Positions 7,071-16,043 of a DNA stretch of 64,000 nt are shown piece after piece. The notes below the pieces were generated by a model. That model saw only the letters and a program-made list of their open reading frames with translations. It was not told where the DNA came from and made no database searches. Positions within the stretch are counted from its first letter, which is position 1. Each line of letters begins with the position of its first letter. The translations under genes were made by a program, and so were the position numbers. The stretch is from Methylotenera_A sp044228245 (GTDB taxonomy: Bacteria > Pseudomonadota > Gammaproteobacteria > Burkholderiales > Methylophilaceae), in assembly GCA_044228245.1 (NCBI GenBank), contig JBGAVG010000001.1, positions 248,001 through 312,000 of the forward strand, in the 5' to 3' direction.

Positions 7071-8858
7071 TGCCGCTGGATTTTGTGAGCGAACCCGAAT
7101 GTGTAGCTCCCGCAACTGCTTCTCATCCACCTCATTCGGCGCATTGGTCATCAAACACTGCGCGCGCTGAGTTTTAGGGAAGGCAATCACGTCACGAATC
7201 GATTCTGCACCCGCCATCAATGTGACCAAACGATCTAAACCAAACGCCAGGCCGCCATGCGGTGGTGCGCCATATTGCAAGGCATCGAGCAGGAAACCGA
7301 ATTTTTCCTGTGCTTCTTCTTTGCTGATCTTCAGCGCATCGAACACTTTGGATTGCACATCCTGCTTGTGAATACGCACTGAACCGCCGCCGACTTCCCA
7401 GCCATTCAGCACCATATCGTAGGCTTTGGACAAGCAAGCGCCCGGGTTTGAAACCAGCAAATCCTCGTGGCCATCTTTTGGGGCGGTAAACGGATGATGC
7501 AGCGCCGCCCAGCGGTCATTTTCTTCATCGTGTTCAAACATGGGGAAATCCACCACCCACAGCGGCGCCCATGCTCGGCCATCGATATGGCCTTTTTCGT
7601 GGCCGACTTTGGTGCGCAACGCACCCAAGGCCTCATTCACAACTTTGGCTTTATCTGCACCAAAGAACACGATATCGCCATTCTGTGCGCCTGTGCGGTC
7701 GATAATCGCTTGCAGTGCTTTCACATGAATATTTTTGACGATCGGGCTTTGCAGGCCTTCTTCATTCAGTTTGGTGATGTCGTTAATCTTGATGTACGCC
7801 AAACCTTTGGCCCCGTAGATTTTCACGAACTCGGTGTAAGCATCAATCTCGGAGCGCGAAATCGCAGCGCCATTCGGCACGCGCAGCGCTGCTACGCGGC
7901 CACCCGCCATGTTGGCAGCGCCTGAGAACACTTTGAAATCGACATCTTTCATCACGTCTGAAAGCTCGGTGATTTCCAGTGTAACGCGCATATCCGGCTT
8001 ATCAGAACCGTATCTGTTCATCGCCTCGGCAAAACTCATGCGCGGGAAAGCCGCTGGCAAATCGACGTTCTGCACTTTTTTGAGCATTTGCCGAATCATC
8101 TCTTCGACAATATCCATGATTTCATTCTCAGTCATGAATGATGTTTCGATATCCACCTGCGTGAATTCCGGCTGGCGGTCTGCGCGCAAATCTTCATCGC
8201 GGAAGCATTTGGTGATTTGGAAGTAGCGGTCAAAACCTGAAACCATGAGCAATTGTTTGAATAACTGCGGTGATTGCGGCAATGCGAAGAATTGCCCGGC
8301 ATGCACGCGGCTTGGCACGAGGTAATCGCGCGCGCCTTCCGGCGTGCTGCGCGTGAGCATCGGCGTTTCCACCTCAATAAAACCGTTCACATCCAGGTAA
8401 TCGCGCAAGGTTTTGGCTACGCGGTAACGCAGCATGAGGTTTTTTTGCATGGCAGGGCGGCGCAAATCGATGTAGCGGTGCTCCAGGCGCACGGTTTCTG
8501 TGAGGGTGTCATCATCCAGCATGAATGGCGGGGTGAGTGATGGATTGAGAATCTCAATCTCGCTCGCCAGCATTTCCACCTCACCCGTAGGAATATTCGC
8601 ATTGACTGTGCCTTCAGGCCGCGCACGCACTTTACATACCACTTTAAGCACAAACTCGTTACGCACGGTTTCGGCATTTTTAAACGCTTCCGGCGTATCC
8701 GGGTCGATCACGATTTGCGCCATGCCTTCGCGGTCACGCAAGTCGATGAAAATCACGCCGCCATGATCGCGGCGGCGATGTGCCCAGCCGCATAAAGTCA
8801 CTGTTTGGCCAATGTGGGAGCGGTTTAGATGGCCGCAGTAATGTGTACGCATTGTCAT
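7068..8858 (-). CDS. aspS: Aspartyl-tRNA synthetase
   Basis: A class II tRNA synthetase of 596 residues of the long bacterial type. It has an N-terminal OB-fold anticodon-binding domain (1-110, GWAHRRRDHGGVIFIDLRDR), a catalytic core with motif 2 (FRDEDLRADRQPEFTQ, about 217-232), a GAD insertion domain and motif 3 (AFGLDRLVTLMAG near 535). It charges tRNA-Asp; bacteria without AsnRS use a form that also mischarges tRNA-Asn, which GatCAB (present at 55-58 kb) would then amidate. Whether this enzyme is non-discriminating cannot be told here. A second ATG two codons in is an equally good start. It follows the fmdB and DUF502 genes on the same strand. Confidence 0.96.
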   Translation of the reverse strand: MTMRTHYCGHLNRSHIGQTVTLCGWAHRRRDHGGVIFIDLRDREGMAQIVIDPDTPEAFKNAETVRNEFVLKVVCKVRARPEGTVNANIPTGEVEMLASEIEILNPSLTPPFMLDDDTLTETVRLEHRYIDLRRPAMQKNLMLRYRVAKTLRDYLDVNGFIEVETPMLTRSTPEGARDYLVPSRVHAGQFFALPQSPQLFKQLLMVSGFDRYFQITKCFRDEDLRADRQPEFTQVDIETSFMTENEIMDIVEEMIRQMLKKVQNVDLPAAFPRMSFAEAMNRYGSDKPDMRVTLEITELSDVMKDVDFKVFSGAANMAGGRVAALRVPNGAAISRSEIDAYTEFVKIYGAKGLAYIKINDITKLNEEGLQSPIVKNIHVKALQAIIDRTGAQNGDIVFFGADKAKVVNEALGALRTKVGHEKGHIDGRAWAPLWVVDFPMFEHDEENDRWAALHHPFTAPKDGHEDLLVSNPGACLSKAYDMVLNGWEVGGGSVRIHKQDVQSKVFDALKISKEEAQEKFGFLLDALQYGAPPHGGLAFGLDRLVTLMAGAESIRDVIAFPKTQRAQCLMTNAPNEVDEKQLRELHIRVRSQNPAA

Positions 8859-8878
8859 AATTTAATAATTTTCTAAAT

Positions 8879-9493
8879 CTATAAAGGAAGTTCTTGTGTA
8901 AAGTGTTCTTTAGGGGCAACCGTCCCCATGCTGATAATGTACTTCAAAGCTTCATCCACGCTCATATCTAGCTCGATAACATCTTCTCTCGCCATCATCA
9001 AGAAAAAGCCCGAAGTCGGGTTAGGCGTAGTGGGCACGTAAACACTGACATAATCGCCAAACAAGTGATTTTTGACATCGCCACCTGGTGTGCCCGTCAG
9101 GAAAGCAATGGTCCAGCTGCCTTCACGTGGGTACTGTATCAGCAAGGCTTTTCTGAACGCATTGCCGGAATCTGAAAATAGCGTATCCGAAACCTGCTTT
9201 ACGCTGGAATAGATGGACTTAACCACGGGAACGCGCGATAGCAATTTCTCCCACAGCATAATGAGTTGCTGACCAAAGATATTGGCCGCGACCAACCCGG
9301 TGACAAAAATCACTGCCAAAGTTAGCAACGCCCCTAAACCAGGCACATGAAAACCAAACAATTTCTTCGGTTGCCATGCCTCCGGCAACAGCAGCAGGCT
9401 TTGATCCATCGTTTGGATCAGCGTGCTGATGACCCAGATGGTGATGAATAAGGGCACCAGTACCAGCAGGCCGGTAATAAAATATTTTTTCAT
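8879..9493 (-). CDS. DUF502 inner-membrane protein
   Basis: A 204-residue membrane protein with two predicted transmembrane helices (about residues 3-25 and 52-75), then a soluble domain with VKSIYSSVKQVSDTLF and SVYVPTTPNPTSGFFLMM, both hallmarks of DUF502. The function is unknown. The gene is regularly found between fmdB and aspS in betaproteobacteria, as here: 20 bp before aspS and 27 bp after fmdB. One operon is likely. Confidence 0.88.
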   Translation of the reverse strand: MKKYFITGLLVLVPLFITIWVISTLIQTMDQSLLLLPEAWQPKKLFGFHVPGLGALLTLAVIFVTGLVAANIFGQQLIMLWEKLLSRVPVVKSIYSSVKQVSDTLFSDSGNAFRKALLIQYPREGSWTIAFLTGTPGGDVKNHLFGDYVSVYVPTTPNPTSGFFLMMAREDVIELDMSVDEALKYIISMGTVAPKEHFTQELPL

Positions 9494-9520
9494 TTTAATT
9501 CAGTTAGTTAATACAGGCTG

Positions 9521-9790
9521 TTAATGGCAGGCACAGCCTGGGTTGCAGGCTGTTGTGGGTTTCGCTTCTGTGGCACCCGCTTCCGCAGGCTTGGCCTCAG
9601 ATTTTTGGCCACCCTTGAAATCCGTTGCGTACCAACCGCTGCCCGTGAGCTGAAAACTGGGTGCAGACACTTGCTTGGCAAACGTTTCCTTGCCGCATGC
9701 AGGGCAGGCTATCACATTGGGCTCGCTAATTTTGCGCATCACCTCGGCCTTATGGCCGCAACTTGTACATTCGTAATCGTAAATTGGCAT
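9521..9790 (-). CDS. fmdB: FmdB-type zinc ribbon protein
   Basis: A small protein of 89 residues with the FmdB zinc ribbon: MPIYDYECTSCG (Cys8, Cys11) and ACPACGK (Cys29, Cys32), followed by the family's FQLTGSGWYATDF motif (about 51-63). A low-complexity Ala/Glu/Lys linker leads to a Cys/His-rich tail, CNPGCACH, which could bind metal. FmdB was named in Methylophilus as a putative regulator of the amide/urea (fmd) genes; direct evidence of regulation is thin. Upstream on the minus strand TATAAT (9829-9824) followed by AAGCGG is a likely -10. It heads the fmdB-DUF502-aspS unit. Confidence 0.85.
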   Translation of the reverse strand: MPIYDYECTSCGHKAEVMRKISEPNVIACPACGKETFAKQVSAPSFQLTGSGWYATDFKGGQKSEAKPAEAGATEAKPTTACNPGCACH

Positions 9791-9925
9791 AAAATCACCG
9801 CTATATCAGTTAGATAACCGCTTATTATACCTGAATCCAACCTAAATTTATTCGATGCTATTCGACGCAAATCCACTTAGCGCTCCGGCTTGCTCTATCG
9901 CCAATCAAACAATTTATGAGCAATG

Positions 9926-9949
9926 AAAAAGCCCCTGTAAACAGGGGCT
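9926..9949 (-). terminator. Rho-independent terminator of ssb
   Basis: AGCCCCTGT (9930-9938) pairs with ACAGGGGCT (9941-9949). Read on the minus strand it ends in a U run (complement of 9926-9930), about 40 bp after the ssb stop. Confidence 0.85.
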
Positions 9950-9987
9950 AAATTTTGAAACTTTACACTTTCAGTCGCAGGTAACCA

Positions 9988-10473
9988 TCAGAAAGGAATG
10001 TCGTCTTCAAAGTCATCAAATCCACCGCCCGTCTTAGCCGGTGCTTGTTGCGGCGCCGGCTGGCGTGGTGGCGCCTGATTAAAGTCTTCTGGCGCTCCAC
10101 CCTGATCCATCGCACCATCATAGCTGGCATTTGAACCGCCACCTTCACGCGAACCTAACATCTGCATATTGTCGGCAACAATCTCGGTGGTGTAACGCGT
10201 CACGCCGTCTTTTTCCCATTTACGCGTTTGCAAGCGGCCTTCCACATACACAGGGCGGCCTTTTTTAAGATATTCGCCTGCAATCTCGGCCAATTTGCGG
10301 TACATCACAATATTGTGCCACTCGGTTTTTTCCTGCTTCACGCCCGATTTGTCTTTCCAGTTTTCAGTCGTGGCAATGCTGAAATTGCACACCGCTTCGC
10401 CATTGGGCATGTAGCGCACTTCCGGGTCGCGTCCCAAATTTCCCACTAAAATTACTTTGTTTACCGATGCCAT
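9988..10473 (-). CDS. ssb: Single-stranded DNA-binding protein
   Basis: A 161-residue SSB with an OB-fold at residues 1-110 (MASVNKVILVGNLGRDPEVR, EWHNIVMYRKLAEIAGEYLKKG, VEGRLQTRKWEKDG), a disordered Gly/Pro/Gln-rich linker and the acidic C-terminal tip FEDDIPF that recruits replication and repair proteins. It coats single-stranded DNA as a homotetramer. It starts right after the stop of the MFS gene, so both are probably co-transcribed. uvrA lies divergently on the other side of the MFS gene, the usual uvrA/MFS-ssb neighbourhood of this group. Confidence 0.96.
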   Translation of the reverse strand: MASVNKVILVGNLGRDPEVRYMPNGEAVCNFSIATTENWKDKSGVKQEKTEWHNIVMYRKLAEIAGEYLKKGRPVYVEGRLQTRKWEKDGVTRYTTEIVADNMQMLGSREGGGSNASYDGAMDQGGAPEDFNQAPPRQPAPQQAPAKTGGGFDDFEDDIPF

Positions 10474-11871
10474 TTATGTACTCCCAATAATTGCTAATAT
10501 TTCCTGATCGTCTGCTATTTCCCGTTTACTTTTCGCATACTGATTTTTTATTTTTACAATCAGCATACCCTCAGCGGCAATCGCCACCGCCTCATGCACA
10601 TAAGGCAACGCGGATACTGCTTTACTCAGCGCTCTCGCCTGCGCTTCGCTCGTTTCTTTTAAATGATACATCTTTGTACGAACGGCCGGGGGAGTTTTCA
10701 TACTAAAACTGAGCAATAACCAAACACTCATCAGCACTGCACAAAACATAAAGACGATTGAATAACTGTAATGATGTGCCAAATAGCCACCTGCCAGGCC
10801 ACCTGCTGCCACACCCAGCGATTGTGAGGTGTTGTAAACCCCCATTGCAGTGCCTTTAGCTGCTGCCGGAGCCAGTTTGGAAATGAGCGAGGGCAGGCTG
10901 GCCTCCAATATATTAAATGCCACGAAATAAGCAAATAATGAAAACACAATACCCCAGAAACTGGTGATCAGCCCTGCAAAACACAACTGTGCGATCAGCA
11001 TCAACGCTACCGCGCCAATAAAAACCGGCTTCAACAGGCCGCGTTTTTCCCCCACAACAATCGCAGGTATCATCAGTACAAACGAGCCAATTAAAATGGG
11101 CAAATAGACTTGCCAGTGATGATTCACATCTAAACTGCTGGTGTTTTGAATCGCAAAAGGCACCACAATAAACATCGCCATCTGTGCGGCATGCAGCGCA
11201 AAAATACCGAAATTCAAGCGCAATAATTGTGCGTTTTTCAGCACATCCTTAAGCTTTGCCGGCACTGCACTTGCGTCGGAATGAAAGTGGCTGGCAATCG
11301 GGTTGGGTACAATGAATCTGATCACCAGTATCGCTAGAACAGCCAACACCGCAGTGAGCCAGAAAATGCCGGCGATGCCTGTCCAATGTGCCAGCGCCGG
11401 ACCCAGCACCAATGAAATCGCAAAAGTCACCCCAATGGTTGCACCTATCATCGCCATGGCTTTGGTGCGGTTTTCTTCACGCGTCAAATCCGCCAATAAC
11501 GCAGTCACAGCAGCTGAAACCGCCCCCGCCCCCTGCATGGCACGTCCTATAATTACCGTAGTGATATCCGTCGCCAAGGCTGCGACAATGCTGCCGATGA
11601 TCAGCATCGCCAGCCCGAGATAAATCACATTCTTACGTCCAAATTTATCCGAAGCCATGCCAAAAGGCAATTGAAACAAAGCCTGCGTCAGCCCGTATGC
11701 GCCCAACGCCGCCCCCACCAGAATACTGTTATCCCCGCCTTGATAATGCGTCGCGTAGATAGCGAAAATGGGCAAGATCAAGAACATGCCCAGCATGCGC
11801 AAGCCATAGATAGAAGCCAGGCTGACGCTGGCTCTAAGCTCGCTTTGGGGCATTTTTTCGATTGAACTCAT
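10474..11871 (-). CDS. MFS transporter, YajR-like with C-terminal YAM-type domain
   Basis: A 465-residue major facilitator with 12 predicted helices and the MFS loop motif GMASDKFGRKNVIYLGL (about 72-88). The last 65 residues (from MYHLKETSEAQARALSKAV) form a small soluble alpha/beta domain resembling the YAM domain of E. coli YajR. Proton-driven efflux is the usual assignment for this subfamily; the substrate is not known. It is co-directional and abutting with ssb and divergent from uvrA (69 bp gap). In many betaproteobacteria this MFS gene sits between uvrA and ssb, so the association is old, but no functional link has been shown. Confidence 0.82.
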   Translation of the reverse strand: MSSIEKMPQSELRASVSLASIYGLRMLGMFLILPIFAIYATHYQGGDNSILVGAALGAYGLTQALFQLPFGMASDKFGRKNVIYLGLAMLIIGSIVAALATDITTVIIGRAMQGAGAVSAAVTALLADLTREENRTKAMAMIGATIGVTFAISLVLGPALAHWTGIAGIFWLTAVLAVLAILVIRFIVPNPIASHFHSDASAVPAKLKDVLKNAQLLRLNFGIFALHAAQMAMFIVVPFAIQNTSSLDVNHHWQVYLPILIGSFVLMIPAIVVGEKRGLLKPVFIGAVALMLIAQLCFAGLITSFWGIVFSLFAYFVAFNILEASLPSLISKLAPAAAKGTAMGVYNTSQSLGVAAGGLAGGYLAHHYSYSIVFMFCAVLMSVWLLLSFSMKTPPAVRTKMYHLKETSEAQARALSKAVSALPYVHEAVAIAAEGMLIVKIKNQYAKSKREIADDQEILAIIGST

Positions 11872-11940
11872 TAAATATTTGAAATTATTTTGCTAAAGGC
11901 GGTATATTAACAGGTTGCCCAAAATTTAGAAAAAAGCCTC

Positions 11941-14757
11941 ATGGATTTTATACGCATACGTGGTGCCCGTACCCACAATCTTAAAAATATTTCGCTTGAT
12001 TTGCCGCGCAACAAAATGATTGTGGTAACCGGGCTCTCAGGCTCTGGCAAATCCTCGCTGGCTTTTGATACGCTCTATGCAGAAGGCCAACGCCGTTATG
12101 TAGAAAGCCTTTCAGCTTATGCACGGCAGTTCCTGGCACGCATGGACAAGCCCGATGTCGATTTGATTGAAGGGCTGTCACCCGCGATTTCGATCGAGCA
12201 AAAATCCACCTCGCACAATCCGCGCTCCACTGTTGGCACGGTCACCGAAATCCACGATTACCTGCGCCTTTTGTACGCGCGCGCCGGCGATCCGGAATGT
12301 CCGGAGCATGGCATCAAACTGGAAGCGCAAACCGTTTCGCAAATGGTGGATGCGACACTCAAACTGCCGGAAGAAACCAAGCTGATGATACTCGCACCGG
12401 TAGTGGCAAACCGCAAAGGTGAGCAGCTTGACTTGTTTGATGACTTAAAAGCGCAAGGCTTCGTGCGCTTGCGTGTCGACGGTAAGATTTATGAAATCGA
12501 TGCCTTGCCGCAGCTCGCCAAAACCACCAAACACAGCGTAGATGTTGTGGTAGACCGCCTGAAAGTTAAAGAAGACATGAAGCAGCGTATTGCAGAGTCT
12601 TTCGAAACCGCATTACGCCTGGCCGATGGCAAAGCCGTCGCGCTGGAGATGGACACCGAAAAGGAACATCTGTTTTCGGCCAAATTTTCGTGCCCGGTGT
12701 GTGATTACTCACTCGCCGAACTGGAGCCGCGCCTGTTCTCGTTTAACAACCCGATGGGTGCATGCCCCAAGTGCGACGGCTTGGGCAACGTCAATTTTTT
12801 CGATCCGAAACGCGTGGTAGCTTTTCCACATTTATCACTGGCAAGCGGCGCGATCAAAGGCTGGGATAAGCGCAACCAGTTTTATTTCCAGATGCTGCTG
12901 AGTTTGGCGGCACACTACGGCTTCGATATTGAAACGCCCTTTGAAAACCTGCCAGACCATATCCAGGACGTATTGCTAAACGGCTCCGGTCGCGAACAGA
13001 TCGCATTCAAGTACTTAAACGAGCGCGGTACTTTTTTTGGCAAAACACATAATTTTGAAGGCATTCTAAACAACCTGCAGCGCCGCTATCGTGAAAGCGA
13101 CTCCCTGGCGGTGCGCGATGAACTTTCTAAATACATCAATAGCGCACCCTGTCCGGATTGTGTGGGCACTCGCTTGCGGATAGAAGCACGCCACGTCAAA
13201 GTGGGCAATAAAAACATTCATCAGATTTGCGAGGTGCCGTTAAAGCAAGCGCTCACTTTCTTTGAAGCACTTGAATTGCAAGGTGCAAAGCTTGCCATTG
13301 CCGATAAAATCGTAAAAGAGATTCAAAGCCGTCTGAGATTTCTAACCAACGTCGGGCTGGAGTATTTGTCGCTTTCGCGCTCGGCCGAGACTTTATCGGG
13401 CGGAGAAGCGCAGCGTATCCGTCTGGCTTCGCAGATCGGCAGCGGCTTAACCGGCGTAATGTATGTGCTGGATGAACCTTCAATCGGCCTGCATCAGCGC
13501 GACAACGACCGGCTTCTGGAAACACTGAAACGCTTGCGTGACATCGGCAATACGGTGATTGTGGTAGAGCATGACCATGACGCGATTTTAGCGGCGGATT
13601 ACGTGGTGGATATTGGCCCCGGCGCGGGCGAGCATGGCGGACAAATTGTGGCGGAAGGCACGCCGACAGAAGTCCAGGCCAACACCCAATCGCTTACCGG
13701 CCAATATTTAAGTGGTAAAAAGCAAATCGAATATAAAAAGGCCCGCACCAAAGCCGACCCGGCACGCTGGCTGAAACTCAGCAACGCAACCGGCAATAAC
13801 TTGCGCAATGTTTCAGTCGAAATCCCGGTCGGCCTGCTAACCTGCGTCACCGGCGTTTCCGGCAGCGGCAAATCCACCCTGATTAACGACACGCTATACC
13901 GGGTCGTCGCGCAGCATTTATATGGCAGCAATACGGAGCCGGCACCGTTTGGCGAGGTAGATGGCCTGGCATTTTTTGATAAAGTGGTCGATGTTGACCA
14001 AAGCCCGATTGGCCGCACGCCGCGCTCCAACCCGGCAACCTATACTGGGTTATTTACCCCAATCCGCGATTTATTCGCCGGTGTGCCGGAAAGCCGCGCG
14101 CGTGGCTATGGGCCAGGCAGATACTCGTTCAACGTCAAAGGTGGCCGTTGCGAGGCCTGCCAGGGCGACGGCGTGATTCGCGTAGAAATGCACTTTTTGC
14201 CGGATGTGTATGTGCCATGCGATGTTTGCAAAGGCCACCGTTATAACCGCGAGACCTTAGAAATCCACTACAAAGGCAAAAACATTCATGAAGTATTAGA
14301 AATGACTGTGGAGCAAGCACATGAATTCTTTAAAGCGATTCCAGTCGTGGCACGCAAGCTGCAAACCTTGCTGGATGTAGGCCTGGGCTACATTACGCTT
14401 GGGCAAAGCGCTACCACCTTAAGCGGCGGCGAGGCGCAGCGCGTTAAGCTGTCTTTGGAGCTAAGCAAGCGCGACACGGGCAGGACGCTTTACATATTAG
14501 ATGAACCCACCACCGGCCTGCATTTTGCAGACATCCAGCTATTATTGGACGTCATTCACCGCCTGCGTGATGCGGGCAACACCATTGTGATTATCGAACA
14601 TAATCTGGATGTGATTAAAACAGCGGATTGGCTAATTGACATGGGGCCGGAAGGCGGCGATGGCGGCGGCATGGTGATTGCGGAAGGTACGCCAGAACAA
14701 GTCGCAGAAAACAAAGCAAGTTATACCGGAAAATACTTAAAACCGCTTTTAAAATGA
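11941..14757 (+). CDS. uvrA: Excinuclease ABC subunit A
   Basis: The damage-recognition ATPase of nucleotide excision repair, 938 residues, full length. It has two ABC modules: Walker A GLSGSGKSSLAF (about 31-42) and GVSGSGKSTLI (about 638-648), each with its own signature (LSGGEAQRIRLASQ and LSGGEAQRVKLSLE) and Walker B (LDEPSIGLH, LDEPTTGLH). Zinc-binding CXXC pairs are seen in CPVCDYS..CPKCDGLG and CEACQGDG..CDVCKGHR. It acts with UvrB and UvrC on bulky lesions. It is transcribed alone and ends in a hairpin whose stem starts within the stop codon. No convincing LexA box was found upstream. Confidence 0.97.
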   Translation: MDFIRIRGARTHNLKNISLDLPRNKMIVVTGLSGSGKSSLAFDTLYAEGQRRYVESLSAYARQFLARMDKPDVDLIEGLSPAISIEQKSTSHNPRSTVGTVTEIHDYLRLLYARAGDPECPEHGIKLEAQTVSQMVDATLKLPEETKLMILAPVVANRKGEQLDLFDDLKAQGFVRLRVDGKIYEIDALPQLAKTTKHSVDVVVDRLKVKEDMKQRIAESFETALRLADGKAVALEMDTEKEHLFSAKFSCPVCDYSLAELEPRLFSFNNPMGACPKCDGLGNVNFFDPKRVVAFPHLSLASGAIKGWDKRNQFYFQMLLSLAAHYGFDIETPFENLPDHIQDVLLNGSGREQIAFKYLNERGTFFGKTHNFEGILNNLQRRYRESDSLAVRDELSKYINSAPCPDCVGTRLRIEARHVKVGNKNIHQICEVPLKQALTFFEALELQGAKLAIADKIVKEIQSRLRFLTNVGLEYLSLSRSAETLSGGEAQRIRLASQIGSGLTGVMYVLDEPSIGLHQRDNDRLLETLKRLRDIGNTVIVVEHDHDAILAADYVVDIGPGAGEHGGQIVAEGTPTEVQANTQSLTGQYLSGKKQIEYKKARTKADPARWLKLSNATGNNLRNVSVEIPVGLLTCVTGVSGSGKSTLINDTLYRVVAQHLYGSNTEPAPFGEVDGLAFFDKVVDVDQSPIGRTPRSNPATYTGLFTPIRDLFAGVPESRARGYGPGRYSFNVKGGRCEACQGDGVIRVEMHFLPDVYVPCDVCKGHRYNRETLEIHYKGKNIHEVLEMTVEQAHEFFKAIPVVARKLQTLLDVGLGYITLGQSATTLSGGEAQRVKLSLELSKRDTGRTLYILDEPTTGLHFADIQLLLDVIHRLRDAGNTIVIIEHNLDVIKTADWLIDMGPEGGDGGGMVIAEGTPEQVAENKASYTGKYLKPLLK

Positions 14758-14802
14758 TGCTCTGGAAGGCGCATGGATATTGGCCTGCAGAGCATCTTTT
14801 TT
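14756..14802 (+). terminator. uvrA terminator; conserved-loop hairpin, copy 1
   Basis: GATGCTCTG (14756-14764) pairs with CAGAGCATC (14788-14796), followed by six Ts. The stem begins inside the uvrA TGA. The 23-base loop, containing GGCGCATGGATATTGGCC, is repeated exactly at 35253-35270, where the stem carries a compensatory change. Confidence 0.8.
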
Positions 14803-14807
14803 ACGCG

Positions 14808-15284
14808 TCAAGCATAATATGCATAGGTAAAAATCGCCAGCATCGCGATGGTAAGTACGATTTTTACTGCCAAAGCCACAACAAAACCCAAACCGGCAGC
14901 CAAGCCGACTGTCGTTGCGCGGCTTGGGTCTTGATGCGCGATTAACTCGCCAATAATCGCACCTATCGCAGGCCCAATAATCAAACCCGGAGCGCCACCC
15001 AGAATACCAACCAATGCGCCAGCACCTGCGCCCCATAGCGCATAGTTACTGGCGCCGGCTTTTTTTGCTGTCATCACGGAAGCAGCGAAATCCACCACCC
15101 AAGCCAAGACGGCCAGCACGCCAATAACAGATATTGTCAGAACGCTGACTTTGGCAAATCCATCCAGCCAAGCTGCGAGCAACAGGCCTGCAAACACCAG
15201 CGGCACGCCGGGCAGCATGGGCAGCAACGTGCCAAGAATACCGATAATAACCAGCACTATTGCAACTACCCACGGCCATTCCAT
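14808..15284 (-). CDS. DUF456 membrane protein
   Basis: A 158-residue, very hydrophobic protein with about four to five predicted membrane segments and glycine-rich stretches (GAGAGALVGILGGAPGLIIG, about 85-104). These glycine-zipper-like repeats and the opening WPWVVAIVLVIIGILGTLLP fit DUF456. The function is unknown. It is followed on the same strand by no close gene (the uvrA terminator region lies downstream) and is preceded by mtgA, whose stop is 24 bp from... its own start; the order of transcription is rhodanese, aroE, mtgA, then this gene, so it may be the last gene of that unit. Confidence 0.8.
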   Translation of the reverse strand: MEWPWVVAIVLVIIGILGTLLPMLPGVPLVFAGLLLAAWLDGFAKVSVLTISVIGVLAVLAWVVDFAASVMTAKKAGASNYALWGAGAGALVGILGGAPGLIIGPAIGAIIGELIAHQDPSRATTVGLAAGLGFVVALAVKIVLTIAMLAIFTYAYYA

Positions 15285-15308
15285 CAGCGGAACCTCATGA
15301 AAGAATAT

Positions 15309-16043
15309 TTAAGGAATCTCTGCAAAGCGCATTCTGGCTTGTATGGTCGCGGTGCGGCGGCTCAAGTATCGTGTGCTGCGGTGTTTATCATAAAAGCGCG
15401 GGTTAGGGATCATTGCAGCCAGCTTTGCGGCCTGCGTTGCACCCAAGCCTCCGGCGCTGGTTTTAAAGTAATGCCGCGCAGCCGCTTCCGCCCCAAATAT
15501 GCCGTTGCCCCACTCAATTACGTTCAGATAAATTTCCAAAATGCGGCGCTTGGTCAGCATTTTTTCCAGCATCACGGTGATAACCGCCTCTTCGGCCTTG
15601 CGCCAGGGCGTGCGCTTGCTGGATAGAAACAGGTTCTTGGCCAGCTGCTGACTGATGGTGGAGCCGCCTGCCACGATTTTGCCTTTTTTCAGGTTTTTTT
15701 CGTAGGCTTTTTCGATGCCTTCCCAGTCAAAGCCGTCATGCTGGCTAAATTTGGAATCTTCGCTGGCAATCACCGCGCGCTTCAAATGATTAGAGATTTT
15801 TGCGTAGTCCACCCATTTATGCTTCAGTTCAGCTTCAGGTCTGGCTTCTTGAATAATCTCTAAACGGTCTTCCATAAAGGCGCTGGAAGACGGGTTGAAT
15901 CTGATCCACCAGCAAATGTGCAGAAAAATCCAGAGTTGATACAACAGCACAAAAGCAAAAAACAGCACGAAAGCACGCTTGAAAAGGCCGCCCAAGCCCA
16001 TTGGGCGCGCGTTTGGCCTGGTGTTAAAAATCCAGCGGATCAT
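15309..16043 (-). CDS. mtgA: Monofunctional peptidoglycan glycosyltransferase
   Basis: A GT51 enzyme of 244 residues with one N-terminal membrane anchor (about 27-49) and a periplasmic lipid II polymerase domain. Motif 1 is SEDSKFSQHDGFDW (catalytic Glu), motif 2 GGSTISQQLAKNLF, motif 3 RKAEEAVITVMLEK and motif 4 KRRILEIYLNVIEWG. No transpeptidase domain follows, which separates it from class A PBPs such as mrcA at 32097. Its ATG overlaps the aroE stop by 4 bp (ATGA), so translation is coupled to aroE; this aroE-mtgA pair is common in betaproteobacteria. Confidence 0.95.
   Translation of the reverse strand: MIRWIFNTRPNARPMGLGGLFKRAFVLFFAFVLLYQLWIFLHICWWIRFNPSSSAFMEDRLEIIQEARPEAELKHKWVDYAKISNHLKRAVIASEDSKFSQHDGFDWEGIEKAYEKNLKKGKIVAGGSTISQQLAKNLFLSSKRTPWRKAEEAVITVMLEKMLTKRRILEIYLNVIEWGNGIFGAEAAARHYFKTSAGGLGATQAAKLAAMIPNPRFYDKHRSTRYLSRRTATIQARMRFAEIP

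Noticed and set aside
11890..11920. A possible LexA/SOS box before uvrA (GGCGGTATATTAACAG)
   Set aside because: It ends in CAG and has an AT-rich centre, but the left half-site is GGC instead of CTG, so the dyad is not there. It may only be the -10 region of the divergent MFS gene.
12000..14700. Long open frames antisense to uvrA (for example 13599-14030)
   Set aside because: They are shadows of uvrA codon usage with no family match.
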